From: Papilionanthe hookeriana x Papilionanthe teres
Taxonomy: Eukaryota > Streptophyta > Magnoliopsida > Asparagales > Orchidaceae
Assembly (NCBI GenBank): GCA_022702705.1
Contig: CM040430.1
Coordinates: forward strand, 71,127,982 to 71,191,981
Length of the DNA: 64,000 nucleotides
Direction: 5' to 3'
Both the position numbers and the translations under genes were made by a program. Within the stretch, counting starts at the first letter, position 1. Each line of letters begins with the position of its first letter. Below the pieces are notes generated by a model. It ran no database searches. It saw nothing but the letters and a program-made list of their open reading frames with translations, and was not told the origin of the DNA. Shown piece by piece: positions 20,955-32,373 of this stretch.

Positions 20955-22699
20955 ATGCGTAGTATCGGATCTATAGGTTTAGTGCCTTACGATTCTGAAT
21001 TAGAGTGTACTACTAGAAAAATTCAAAAACAACAAAAACAATCTGCAAATCCTCACAAAATGGCTAACAATTTAAACAATCAAAATGAAAACATTTCAAG
21101 ACCTTTAAAAGATTATGCTAATCTAATAGTAGATGAAATTCACTTAACTATTCAAAATCCTGATGTTGCTGCTAATTCATGGTTGCTTAAACCTACTATT
21201 ATCCAAATGGTACAGAATAATCAATTTGTAGGAACACCTATTGAAGATCCTAACTTACATCTCGCTAGTTTTATAGAACTATGTGCTACTTTTAAGTATG
21301 ATGGAGTGTCAAACGATGTTGTTAGGCTTAGGCTTTTTCCTTTTTCACTAAGGGATAAGGCTAAGCAGTGGTTAAATTCATTAGCACCTGGATCTATTAG
21401 AACTTGGGGAGAGCTTTCAAAAAAGTTTCTGTCAAAATATTTTCCTCCTTCCAAAACTGCTAAGTTGAGAAATTATATCACATCTTTTAGTCAGTTTGAT
21501 GGTGAATCCATATATGAAGCTTGGGGAAGATTTAAAGATCTTCTGAGGAAGTGTCCACACCATGCTTTACCAGACTGATTAATAATTCAAACATTTTATA
21601 AGGGATTAGTAGGATCTTTGAGATCGATTATCGATGCTGCTGGTGGTGGATCATTAATGTCAAAATATTTTGATGAAGCATATTTGTTAATTGAAGAGGT
21701 AGCTACTAATAATTTTCAATGGCCCTTTGAGCAGGTAAATCCTATGAGAGTATCTTGTATTCATGATTTTGATGTGATAACTATGATAGTCTCTCAAATT
21801 GCTGCACTTTCTAAGGAAATAGATCAATATGAAATGAATTATTCTCCAACACCACCTGTGTTAGAAGAAAATTCATCAGGACAGATGATAGACTCTCAAA
21901 TGTCTTATGAAACCTTGAATGTGATACATAATAAAGTCAATAATCCTTATTCTAATTATTATAATTCTAGCTGGAGAAATCATTTGAACTTCAACTGGAA
22001 TAACAGCAATGCATTTGTTAACCCGCAATGGGGAAAAAATTCTATGAATCTAGTTGGAAATTTGAACAACCAAGGAAATACCAATTTTAGACCTTTTTAT
22101 ACTCCTGGTTTTAATAGTAATCAACAATTTAAGGAAAAGAAGTTGTCTACTGAAGAAATGTTTCTGGATATGGGTAATCATATTCAAGCTCAAAACGTTA
22201 TGATGAAGAACATTGAAAATCAATTGGGACATATCTTTACTGCACTTACTAATAGACCTTCTGGGAATCTTCCTAGCAATGTTGAGATTAACCTAAAAAT
22301 TTAAAACAAAGAGCAAATTAAGGATATTAAATTAAGGAGTTGAAAAGAATTGGAACCAAGAGTTCAAAAAGAAGTCAAATTTGAAAGAGAGGAAGTGAAC
22401 ATTGAGAAATGTTCTAATAAAATATATCCAAATGAATATCCACTAGAACCAATGAAGAAAAATGTTGAAAAATCACCTCCTCCTTTTCCTCAAAGACTAA
22501 AGAAATGGAATAGGGATAATACATTTGCAAAATTTTTGGAAATTCTTATGAAATTAACTATTAATATTCCCTTTGTTGAAGCATTAGAGCAGATGCCTGA
22601 TTATGCAAAGTTTATGAATGATATACTTAAAAAGAAAAGAAATTTTAAAGACCATGAGACTGTTGTGCTTAGCGGTGAGTGTAGTGCAATTATTCAAAA
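20955..22699 (+). pseudogene. gag: Gag of Athila-like element C
   Basis: Structural protein that forms the virus-like particle. The retrotransposon-gag domain spans ADEIHLTI-like residues to KDLLRKCPHH, with LCATFKYDGVSNDVVRLRLF, KQWLNSLAPGSI and FLSKYFPPSKTAKLRNYI. The start at 20955 (ATG, MRS) is preferred because the homologous minus-strand gag has MRNKGF at the equivalent place; the ATG at 20913 adds a Cys/Val-rich stretch. One TGA at 21576 sits where Trp is expected (LPD-stop-LIIQTFY), and stops at 22302 and 22341 break the linker. After these the same frame goes on to about 22700, through SPPPFPQRLKK and FVEALEQMPDYAKF, typical of the gag-protease junction. No CCHC zinc knuckle was seen. 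Confidence 0.85.
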
Positions 22700-23290
22700 A
22701 AACATCCTGAAAAACTTAAAGACCCAGGTCGTTTCACTATCTCGTGTGCTATAGGTGAAAAATTTTTTGGAAGAGCTTTATGTGATCTTGGAGCTAGTAT
22801 TAATCTTATGCCTTTATCAAATTTCAAAAGATTGGGAATAAGAGAAATTTCACCTACATCTGTGACTCTTCAACTAGCTGATCGTTCTATCACTTATCCT
22901 GAAGGAGTTGTGGAAGATGTATTAGTAAAGGTGGATAAATTTATCTTTCCTGTGGACTTTATTGTATTAGATATGGAGAAAAATAAAGAAATTCTAATTA
23001 TTTTGCGAAGAAAATTCCTTGATACTAGGAGAGCTTTGATCGATGTCCAAAAAGGAGAATTAACTATGAGAGTTAATGACCAAGAGGTAACTTTCAACAT
23101 TCTGAAATCTATGAAGTACCCTTCAACTCAAAAAGTTGATGAGTGCTATCGAATGGAAGTCTGTGATTATTTGAGAGAAGATCATTTTGAAGAAGTATTT
23201 GAAGAAAATCTGGAATGTGAGGATGAAAATGAAAGTGAAAATGAAGATGATTTGGATGATATGAAGAATGAAAAGTTAGACATTGTTTAG
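22700..23290 (+). pseudogene. Aspartic protease of element C
   Basis: Cleaves the Gag-Pol polyprotein. It follows gag after a one-base frameshift in an A-run at 22697-22703. Then comes GRALCDLGASINLMPLSNF with the DxGA catalytic signature at about 22785, followed by TLQLADRSITYPEG and DVQKGELTMRVND. The frame is open to a TAG at 23288, after a Glu/Asp-rich tail (ENESENEDD) that forms the linker to RT. Normally gag, protease and pol are one frame in Athila elements; here mutation splits them. Confidence 0.85.
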
Positions 23291-23336
23291 GAAAATTTTG
23301 AAAGATTGGATACTGTGGAAATGGAGATAAAAATTG

Positions 23337-24360
23337 GATTCCACCTATCATTAAACCCTCTAAACTTGAACTGAAAATTCTTCCTAATCATTTAAAGTAT
23401 ATGTTTTTACGAGAATCATCTACCTTACCATTCATTATATCTTTGTATTTAAATGAATATCAAGAACCAAAATTTTTGGAAACCTTAAAAGATACAAAAA
23501 GGCTTTTGGTTGGTCCATAGCTGATATTAAAGGAATCAGTCCTTCGATTTGTATGCACAAAATTTTATTGGATGAACAACACAAACTAAGAGTTGATCCA
23601 CAAAGGAGACTGAACCCAATAATGAAAGAAGTGGTTAAAAAAGAGATTTTAAAGTGGTTAGATGCTGGAATTATATATCCTATTTCTGATAGTGTTCGGG
23701 TGAGCCTAATTCATTGTGTTCCTAAGAATGGAGGAGTGACTGTTAATGTAAATGATCGAGATGAAATTATATCGACAAGACAAGTTATTGGTTGGAGAAT
23801 ATGTATTGATTATAGAAAACTAAATGTCACCACCAGAAATAATTACTTTCCTTTACCATTTTTAGAACAAATGCTAGACAGACTTGTAGGACACAAGTAT
23901 TATTACTTTTTGGATGGATATACCGGTTATCACCAAATACCTATTGCTCTTGAGGATCAAGAGAAGACTACATTTACTAGCCCTTATGGAACTTTTGCTT
24001 TTATAAGTATGCCATTCGGATTATGTAATGCACCTACAACATTTCAAAGATGTATGACGCCCATATTTAGGAAATTAACTGATGATGAAATAGAAGTGTT
24101 TATTGATGATTTCTCAGTTTTTAGAGATTCATTTGATGCATGCCTATGCAACTTAGAAAAATTTTTAGAGGTATGCTAAAGAACAAACTTAGTCCTAAAC
24201 AGGGAAAAGTGTCAATTTATGGTTGCAGGAAGAATTGTGCTTGGCATAAAATACCTGAATATGTCATGGAAGTAGATCTTCCGAAAATTCATGTTATAGA
24301 AAAATTACTACCTCTAACAACTGTAAGAGGGGTAAGAAGCTTTTTGTGACATGTAGGATT
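23337..24360 (+). pseudogene. Reverse transcriptase of element C
   Basis: Copies element RNA into DNA. Before the open part are LPNHLKYMFL and a frameshift near 23500. The open frame 23553-24179 carries CMHKILLDEQHKLRVDPQRR, VIGWRICIDYRKLN, the catalytic block YYYFLDGYTGYHQIPIA, SMPFGLCNAPTTFQRCM and the FIDD active-site box (EVFIDDFSVF). All three catalytic aspartates are therefore present. Frameshifts near 24170 and 24230 and a TGA at 24347 break the thumb/connection region (AKIHVIEKL-like, GVRSFL). Confidence 0.9.
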
Positions 24361-25158
24361 CTACAAGCGATATATTAAAGTCTTTTCAAAAATTTTGAAG
24401 CCTCTATGCCAACTATTGGAAAATGATAGAAAGTTTGATTTTATCGATGAATGTTTGAAAGCTTTCGATCTATTGAAGGAAAAATTAATTGCTGCACTTA
24501 TAATAGTTTCACCTAACTGGGAGAAACTATTTGAATTTATGTGTGATGCTAACGATTATGCTATTGGAGTTGTTTTTGGGCAAAGTCATGACAAAATGTT
24601 TAAAGTTATATACTATGATAGTAAGACTCTTACTGCTACTCAAATTAATTACATTACTACTTATTAGTGATTGTATATGCATTTGAAAATTTTAGATCTT
24701 ACTTAATCGGAGCTATATGTAAAGTGCATACTGATCATTCTGCTATTAAATATTTAATGCAAAAGAAGGATGAAAAACCAAGACTGATTCGATGGATGCT
24801 TTTAATGCAAGAATTTTATTTTGAGATCATTTATAGAAAAGCGGTTGATAATCAAATGGCTGATAATTTATCTAGATTTGAACAACCTAATTTGGTTGAT
24901 TTTGAAAATGAAATTACTGAAACTTTTCCTGATGAACAATTATATCATATTATTGAAAGAAAATTATCGTGGTATGCTAATATTGTGAACTACATCGTTA
25001 TTAATATTTTATCACATGATTTAACAATGCAACAACAGAAAAAATTTAAGCATGATGCTAAATTTTATTTCTGGGATGATCCTTACCTGTACAAGCAATG
25101 TAAAGATCTTATTGTTAGGAGATGTGTGCCTTATGAAGAAACTGAAAAAATTATTTGA
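24361..25158 (+). pseudogene. RNase H of element C
   Basis: Degrades the RNA strand of the RNA-DNA hybrid. The frame 24395-24667 has FEFMCDANDYAIGVV, where the first catalytic Asp is expected, and KVIYYDSKTL. After a break at the TAG near 24665, 24667-25158 has VYAFENFRSYLIG, KVHTDHSAIKYL, EFYFEIIYRKAVDNQMADNL and SRFEQPNL. The last residues (about 24930 on) belong to the RNase H-integrase linker. No second RNase H follows, which separates this element from the Ogre-like one. Confidence 0.88.
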
Positions 25159-26191
25159 GAATGTCGTGATTCTGAATTTGGAGGACATTTCGAAATTGAT
25201 AGAACTGCACATAAGATTTTGCGATCTGGAGTTTACTGGCCTACAATTTTCTGAGATGTTTACAAATTTATCAAAACTTAAGATCGATGTCAGGGAATAG
25301 ACAATATATCTAGAAGAAATGAAATGCCTCTTAATTTTACTCTGGAAGTTGAAATTTTTGATGCATTATTTTGTGGGACCATTTATGCTATCATTCGGAA
25401 ATATATATATACTGATTGCTGTTGATTATGTATCAAAATGGATTGAGGCAATAGCTTAACATAGGTGTGATGCTAAAAGTGTTTCGTGGTTTTTAATGAA
25501 AAATATTTTCACAAGATATGGAATGCCTAGAGTAATCATCACTGATGGAAGATCCCATCTTATGGATAATCTAATTCATAGATTGGTGGAAAAATATAAC
25601 ATTTTGCATAGAATCTCTACATCTTATCATCCCTAAACTAATGGTTTAACAGAGGTATCTAATTGTGAAATCAAATGAATTCTGGAGAAAGTCATTAATC
25701 CTTAGAAATTGGATTGGTCTACTAGATTAGATACTTCTTTATGGGCATACATAATAGCTTATAAAACTCTTATAGGAATGTCCCCTTACAGATTAATCTT
25801 TGGAAAAACCTGTCACTTACCAGTTGAATTAGAATATAAAGCATATTGGGCGATAAAGAAACTGAATTTTAATTTGAAAGATGCTGGTGAGAAGAGACTA
25901 TTGCAATTGAATGAATTGGAAGAAATCAGAAATGAATTTTATGATAATGTTAAAATATATAAGGAAAGAAGAAAAATATGGCATGATCGGAAGATTGTCA
26001 AAAAGAAATTTGAACCAGGACAAAAATTTTTATTATACAATACAAGATTAAAATTGTTTCCTCAGAAACTGAAACCTTGATGGACTGGACCTTTCATTGT
26101 CGTAAAAGTATATCAGTTTGGAACTGTGATTATTGAAGACCCTAAATCTGGAAGAATATTCAAAGTTAATGACCAAAGATTAAAACCATAA
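25159..26191 (+). pseudogene. Integrase of element C
   Basis: Zinc-finger remnant near 25180-25300 (GVYWPTIF, then DRCQG), catalytic core 25340-25700 with IITDG and a SYHP-stop-TNGLTEVSN segment that still holds the DD35E glutamate, and an open C-terminal frame 25709-26080 with SPYRLIFGKTCHLPVELE and GPFIVVKVYQF beyond. At least eight stops and several shifts occur. Homologous to 1-1058. Confidence 0.88.
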
Positions 26192-26270
26192 TTTGAAGGC
26201 AATATACTTAATTTTAAAGAGGTTTTAATGTTTGATCAACCTGAATAACTGATAGTTATGTAGGGCTGAC

Positions 26271-26305
26271 GACGTTAAACCAAGCGTTTTATGGGAGGAA
26301 ACCAA
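26271..26305 (+). promoter_or_regulatory. Conserved post-integrase block (element C)
   Basis: GACGTTAAACCAAGCGTTTT then ATGGGAGGAAACCAA; matches 1081-1114 with a few changes. Confidence 0.6.
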
Positions 26306-26461
26306 CAGTTATTGAGTGTGTACATTGTTTTATATGTTATTTGTGTTTGTTTGTTACTTAATTAAGTCTTTTTCTTCCTTAATTATCATTAATAACATTT
26401 AAGAAATGAACGCATTCGTAATTTGGAAAAAATTTTAACGAAGTTACGTTTGGCGAATTTG

Positions 26462-26512
26462 AACTAGCGCTGAACGGTGCTGCTATCAGTGCCGGATAGC
26501 GCCACTGTTCAG
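26462..26512. repeat. GC-rich motif, C-type
   Basis: AGCGCTGAACGGTGCTGCTA and GTGCCGGATAGCGCCACTG. Related copies lie at 28175-28204 and inside the C LTR at 32195-32320. The sequence differs from the A and B versions although the position is equivalent. Confidence 0.6.
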
Positions 26513-26787
26513 AAAATTGTTTCTCGTCTTTAAAATCTAAATTTTGGCAGTTCTTGGCTATAAATCCTCTATTAGAATTCTCAAAAACCGCCCTAGTCAC
26601 TGGAACTTCCAAAGGAACGAAGTGGAAGAACCAAATTCTTATCCAAAGGGATTTCGATTTGATGGAAACTCAAAGATTTCAAGTGTTCAGCCATAGAGAG
26701 CTCACAAGTTTCGAGGCGCAGTGACTTTTCAACAAAAAGATCTCAAAAATGAGATTGATTAAGGAGCGAGGCTTTGTAAATTGAGGT

Positions 26788-27471
26788 ATGAATTTTCCTA
26801 CGACTAGAATTGATGAAATTATTATTCGTAGACGTTGGGAAGTACTGTGTTATACTACTACCGCTGTAGTTGTTTCGGTTGTGAAGGAGTTTTATGCAAA
26901 TCTTCATGGAATCAACCAAGGATTAGTTTATGTGCAAGGTAGGTGTGTCACATTTACTCTGCAAAGATTAATGATTTATACATGATCGAGAATGTGTCAA
27001 TCTGCCACTATATGAATTTTTCCACGAGGAAGGACAATATGAATGATATATACAGATATCTGAAGGATGAAAGTGATGAATGGGAGATAAGAGATAGTAG
27101 GTATGTAAGTTTCTCAACCACACTGTAAAATCCTATGTTGAAACACTTACATTAATTCATTTGCGCAAAATTTCTCCAAACAATGAAAATCAGTAAGGTA
27201 ACTAAGGAGTGTGCTATTTTGAATTATTTTATTCAAATTGGAATGACTATCGATGTTGGTTCGATAATTTTTAAGTCTGTTTTGGCATTGATCATTCATG
27301 GATCAAAGTATGGGCTTGGAAATTCTTCCACCATATTTCTCCTCTGCAGTCAATCACAAGTGCCATATGAGAACTGAGAAAGAGTACTTCTAGCTTGGAA
27401 GCCTATAGAAACAACAGATGCATATAATAACTAGGCAATTGGTGATATGAATGATATGAGCATTATTGAAG
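26788..27471 (+). pseudogene. Env-position 'putative plant transposon protein' (element C)
   Basis: Shares VVSVVKEFYANLHGI, YVQGRCVTF and the W.I.DSRYVSFS-like core with 2793-3930, but lies at the first env-region position, right after the first GC motif. Reading frames 26788-26985, 26943-27128 and 27183-27377 overlap or abut in different phases, so at least three frameshifts have occurred. The IMTI..GSIIF segment near 27240 corresponds to GKPIDIGSII of A1. Function unknown. Confidence 0.65.
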
Positions 27472-27499
27472 ATTAACCATCTCAAAGTTCAACACCCAT

Positions 27500-27808
27500 T
27501 CCTCCTTATTTTCCTGAAAGTTCACAAATCATTTTGAAGAAAATCAAGAAATTGGAGAAGGAAGTACAACATCCGATGGATGCAATCAATTATTTTTCTG
27601 ATTTCTTTGATCATCTGGATTGGAGAAAGAAGGAGAATTTTAATCATTCTAGATATCTTGAAGGAAGTTTGACGTGATTGATGAGAAAAAAATGTTTGAT
27701 TAAAGAGATTTCTACTGAAGTATTTCCATTTTGTCCATTCTACAATTTATTTATTCATGCTCAATCGATGGGAGATCTTAGAATTGATGATAGTTTGGAG
27801 GAAGAATG
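27500..27808 (+). pseudogene. Coiled-coil tail of the env-region protein (element C)
   Basis: ILKKIKKLEKEVQHPMDAIN has heptad character and is followed by NFNHSRYLEGS, the NHSRY signature of 1566-1949. It is interrupted by a TGA near 27676 and ends in an acidic DDSLEEE. It is probably the continuation of the preceding pseudogene, which suggests the original protein had a VREFYANL-type core plus a coiled-coil tail. Confidence 0.55.
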
Positions 27809-28174
27809 AAACTTGATTATTGTATTTCTGTATTTGTGTATCAGATTGCTTTGCATTGCTTGACTTTACTTTATTTGGCTTGAATGTTATATTTAGACAT
27901 GCTTGTTTGTTTAGTTCTCAGCAATATTGTGTTGTGGTTGTGTCCGACGCTGAATTCAAGATTATATGGCTTGAAAATGTGTAATGTTTAGTGTGCGTGT
28001 ATGTGTATGACTCATGGATTTTATACATGAAATTAATGTTATGTGTCGTTTGTGTTAAAAAATATCATTTTCCAAGGCTTTAGGATGTTATTAAATGCTT
28101 AATTAGACTAAGTAGACATCAGAGCGGGCTTGAAAAGATTGAAATTGCAAAAGAAAGCCAGAAGCCCAGTTTTT
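27809..28174 (+). other. Spacer after the env region of element C
   Basis: T/G-rich noncoding DNA. No feature was recognised. Confidence 0.5.
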
Positions 28175-28204
28175 GAACTGGCGCCGAACGGCGCTGCCAC
28201 CAGG
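28175..28204. repeat. C-type GC motif at a rearrangement breakpoint
   Basis: GAACTGGCGCCGAACGGCGC then TGCCACCAGG. Element C sequence stops here and minus-strand B-type gag begins. Confidence 0.6.
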
Positions 28205-28843
28205 CTTTGTATAAAAAGTCATACTAACCCATTATAAAAAGTTTGAATGATTAACCAATCGGGCAGAGCATGGAGTGGACACTTTCGTATATTGATTCTC
28301 CTTCATATTGACAAAATGAGATAATATCGTTTCAAAGTTTAGTAGTCCTTGAAGGTGGAAAATACTTAGCTAGAAATTTCTGAGTTAACTCCTCCTAATT
28401 TTTAATAGAGCCAGGTGCTAGTGAGTATAACCACATTTTAGCCTTATTCCTTAGTGAGAAAGGAAAAAACCTTAGTCTAATAGCATCGTCTGACATACCG
28501 TTATAACGAAATGTAGCACAAAGTTTTAGAAAATTTGATAAGTGTAAATAGGGATCCTCCAAAGGAGTTCCCCCAGACTGATTGTACTGCACCAGTTGAT
28601 AATCTCTTGATTTATTTCAAACGAATTAGCTTCTACGACTGGATTTTGTATACTTGAGTGAATTTCATCTGTCGTAGGATTTTGGTAATCCCTCAATGAA
28701 GTATGATGATTTTCCAAGTTATTATCTTGAAAGTTTTCCATTTTCATTTCTAGTTTTTCGAGTCCTTGTTGTATTTTTATTTTTTTATTTTTTACAAACT
28801 CAGGATCATAACGCAGAAGTCTTGCAAATCCTTTGTTTCGCAT
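28205..28843 (-). pseudogene. gag: Gag, N-terminal half, of the inverted B-type element
   Basis: On the minus strand it starts MRNKGFARLLRYDPEF, with SLRDYQNPTTDEIHSSIQNP, then after a frameshift near 28560 DPYLHLSNFLKLCATFRYNG and KMWLYSLAPGSIKN. It parallels gag of element C residue by residue. Untranslated similarity continues to 28205, where the alignment ends abruptly. An in-frame ATG at 28939 adds a hydrophobic stretch, but the ATG at 28843 is favoured by comparison with element C. Confidence 0.8.
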
Positions 28844-29084
28844 ATGTAACACAACAAACACTACATTAACAATTAAACAAATAACAGATGAAATATATTC
28901 AACCCAACAAAACATTTTGGCAAACACCTTATTTTTCACACAAACAATTTTTTTTTTCTCTTTTCACAACACTTTTTCATATAAAAACACTTTCCACATA
29001 GAAATAGTTTTTACAACACTACAGTTTTTCAACTCTAAGCTTAATTACTTTAACTAAAATTCTCCAAAAGTTCTTACCGAAGTT

Positions 29085-29102
29085 TCCCCGGCAACGATGC
29101 CA
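29085..29102 (-). promoter_or_regulatory. tRNA-Asp-type primer binding site (B-type, inverted)
   Basis: Minus strand TGGCATCGTTGCCGGGGA: 16 of 18 bases match the tRNA-Asp complement, the best match to the GCCGGGGA half in the window. Confidence 0.85.
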
Positions 29103-29127
29103 AAAATTTGAGCCCAACTTTTTTTGG

Positions 29128-30981
29128 TGATAAAAATGAGTGTAATTAGTTAATAATAAAGTCACTTATATCAACGCAAGTATACATATCGTTCAAGTAA
29201 TACAGGACTCTAATAGAGTCCTGGTTATCGATCCCACATGGAAGCGAGAAAAAAGTTCCTTATTCAAATTCTAGTCTACTACAATTACTCCTTAGTTTGG
29301 AATATCGATTAAAATGATGTTTTATCTAGCAACTACTCCTAAACGCAAGTGTTAATTCTAATGACAACCCTTTTTGGATGAACTGGTTTGGAGAATTTTG
29401 TGAGACTAAAAACTATTATTCTTATGTATTGAAATGGATAATGTATAGGAATGAGATGCATTAACTATTGTATGTGCCAAATAGGAGCAATCCTATTCTT
29501 TACCCTTTGGTTCAGGCATAAAGAACATTGACTAATCATATGCTTGTTTACTGAATCTGTGGCTAGGTAGGGAGGTTACTGGCTCTCAATTCAGAGCTTC
29601 CACATTCCCCTCACCTGAGAGCTAACATCTCCGCTTCAGTACTCAAAAAATAAGACCGAATTCGGGATTTTAGTCTGTCACTCTAAAATCTCCACTTCTA
29701 CATCCAATAATTATGTTTCCCTATTTATTTGCATATAATCCCCATGAACTTCACCATCCATGGAATTTGAATGTGGTTTGTACTTAGTTGTAGAAAGCAT
29801 AACCCTCTCGTATAGTATGTTTTCACAATGAATTTTAATTACAACGAGACTTAATTGTAATGTAAATCAGGTGCAAATAAAAACCATCACATTTATATAT
29901 AAAACTTCTTCTAGCATGTATCTCAACATCCTACACATGAATTCTACTCATTACATAAGAAAAGTAAAAGGAAAAGAATGACATAATATTCTCATGCCAC
30001 TATTACCAAAGAAGAAGAAAGAGTAAGAGAGATACGTCACAAAGTATGAAGAAAACACAGCGAAAACTCCTTTAACCAAAGCAAATCCACTAGGTAAGTG
30101 TTTACAAATTCATAAGATAATGAAGAACAATACTTAGCTTTTTCCCTTTGAAAGAAAGATGAGGATCTCTCCCACAAAGTCTCCCATCAATCCATATAAT
30201 GCTTGTTCAATTCCTTACAAATTCTCTCAAAATCTCCTCTCCAATCTCTCCAAAATGGTAGAAATCTATATTTGTACTCCTAATCTAAGAACCCTAAACA
30301 TTCTCCAAGTTTTTCCTAACATTCCACTCTCTTTTCTAACCTTTCTCTCCCCTTTTCTAACCTAAAATCACTAATTTAAAGAGTATGGACGAGTTTCTAA
30401 GAGTTCCCTTAAGCACACCTTGAAAAAAGCATCCAAATACATTGAGTTTCAGCCTAAAACTGCTAAAAATTGGTTCATAGTCGTCCCGGGTGCTGTCGGC
30501 TGGCTCGAGGGCCATGTCGTCGAGCTTTTCTATCATTTTTCAGTTTTCTCGAGAAAATCTCACCGTTGGCACCCTTGAGGGCGCCGTCGACGAGCAGACT
30601 GCTGCGTAGCTCATCCGTTTTGCTCCGTTTGGCTCCATTTTAGCTCCGATTCGCCCCGTTTTTATTGTGTTGCGTTCCTAACAGATAGCCCTACAAAATA
30701 AGCATAAAACAACTTTTCTTTAAAGTGTAATCTCATTCAAAAATATGCAAGAAGTGTAAAGGAGATTAAGAATAGAAAGACTTATCGAAAAGTGTCAGGG
30801 CAAAATTTCATTTCTTGCTCGTTTTTGCACCAAATTGCACCGTTTTTGCTTCCTTTTACTCCAATCACCATTTCTTGTACCTAAAACCAAAAAACAAACA
30901 AAATACCTTCTTTTAAAGTGCAATATCATTAAAATTAAGCATAAAATGTATATGAAAAATCAAGCATTTTTAGACGTGTCA
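29128..30981 (-). repeat. Athila-like LTR, B-type (copy 2, inverted)
   Basis: Minus strand begins TGACACGTCTAAAAATGC at 30981 and ends TTTTTATCA at 29128. It aligns along its length with 10732-12623. The GC-rich part (30480-30610) has the CAGCAGTCTGCTCGTCGACG segment. Confidence 0.8.
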
Positions 30982-31997
30982 TGTATAGAAATGCTTCTTA
31001 ATTATTTCAGGTCTACTGTTCTACTTTATGAAGAAAAACCTGCTTAAACTCAAAGGTATGAAAAGCCCAGCATATTGAGGTATGAGTTATATATTTAGAT
31101 CTTTTCTTTCTTCCATGTTAATTATATTCAAAAATCTAAGTTTGGGGGAAGGGAAAGAATTAACTGTTAATTGTTCTCATTTAAAATTACTTTCAAAAAA
31201 TAGTAACATTATTACCAATAATAGAACTCAATTTCAGATAACTGTATTTTGATTTTAATTAAGTATTTTATAAAATTGAATGAAAATATTTGGTAATGAA
31301 AAGTAATTTTGTAATGTAAGATATTTGGAATAAAAATTATAGGTCTATAGTCAATTATTCAAAGTAAAAAAACTATATGTTTGAAATATTAACAATCTTA
31401 AAATCTTATGTGATACGGAAGGATTGAGACTCTATGATAAATCATTAATAAGTTAGAGAAATGCCTATAAGGTAAAGGAATGTGGTAAGTTTCAAATTAA
31501 AGGTGAGAAGTGTGAAGTTCAAAATCATTAAAGGCTATCCAGATATAGTAATTCTCACTGAAAAGAAAAGCAAAAAGCAAAAGAAAAGAAAAGAAAAAAA
31601 GAAGTGAGGAGAAGCATGAGGAGATGCCCAATCAAAAATTGGCTTCACTTGGACCAACCTAAAGGGAAAAACTTAATTACTTTCCTGGACTTATATGTAT
31701 GGATTAGCATCTTTACTAGTAGTGTTCTCATAAACTTCCTTTCATGTAATCCTTTTAAGTGCCTTAATAGGACAATCTACAGTCATTTTTGAAATGAATA
31801 GAAAGCTAGAACTTTTTGACTTGATTACTAGATATTCTTACACCTGCAAAATTTAATTGAATTATTCAAAGATCTTTCTAAAAATTTTACTATTGTATTT
31901 ATCTAAATCAAAATTATGGTCTTCTAGAAAGAAAGTTCATTGCAGTGGATCATAATTTTATGTATTAACTAAAGTTACTTGAGGACAAGCAATAGTT
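30982..31997 (+). other. 3' UTR of element C
   Basis: Noncoding. Includes a polypurine-like tract at 31138-31160 (AAGTTTGGGGGAAGGGAAAG), the shared UTR block at 31524-31550, an A/G-rich run at 31560-31605, the stem-loop at 31628-31642 and the palindrome CTTGAGGACAAG near 31978. Confidence 0.65.
31628..31642 (+). promoter_or_regulatory. UTR stem-loop CCAAT/ATTGG (C-type)
   Basis: Same loop CAAAA as at 5025-5039. The second pair is C-G instead of T-A, a compensatory double change. Confidence 0.45.
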
Positions 31998-32009
31998 AAG
32001 TTTGGGGGA
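31998..32009 (+). promoter_or_regulatory. Polypurine tract of element C
   Basis: AAGTTTGGGGGA, three bases before the 3' LTR. Confidence 0.85.
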
Positions 32010-32012
32010 TCT

Positions 32013-32373
32013 TGATCCACTAAAAATTTGATAGCTTTTTACTATTCATTTCATACATTTTTTGGATGATATTGCACTTTAAAGGAAGTTATTTATGATG
32101 ATTTCATGCAGGTAAAATGATTTTAGGCCTTTGTAGCAAAGGAAGTGAGAAAGAACAAATTTGGAGCAAAAAAGGATAAAAGTGCATTTTATTGAACTAG
32201 CACCGAACAACGCTGTCACCAACGACGGACAGCGCCAGTTTCTAGAGAGTTAAGACATTTTTGGCGAAATAATGTGCTGAACGACGCTCCTAACAGTGTC
32301 GGACAGTGCCCTATCCCGATTTAAACTAGATTCAATGCATTTGGCCAGATTTTAAAAGGTTGCTTGAGGAAAC
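32013..32373 (+). repeat. 3' LTR of element C, first part
   Basis: Begins TGATCCACTAAAAATTTG. It carries the C-type GC motif (32195-32320). It is interrupted after GAAAC by the Ogre-like element and continues at 57666; the total LTR is about 1631 bp. Confidence 0.85.
32369..32373. repeat. Target-site duplication GAAAC (left)
   Basis: Same five bases at 57661-57665, right after the second giant LTR. This proves the two LTRs belong to one insertion. Confidence 0.85.

Larger units (their letters stand above)
26192..26787 (+). other. Post-integrase spacer of element C
   Basis: Noncoding. Holds the conserved post-integrase block at 26271-26305 and a C-type GC-rich motif at 26462-26512. Confidence 0.6.
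28205..30981 (-). mobile_element. Truncated B-type Athila-like element (inverted)
   Basis: On the minus strand: a complete LTR (29128-30981), primer site (29085-29102) and the first half of gag (28205-28843). Then it is cut. It sits inside element C between the env region and the UTR, where a second env-region ORF would be expected by analogy with A1. No target duplication is recoverable because one end is missing. Confidence 0.75.
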
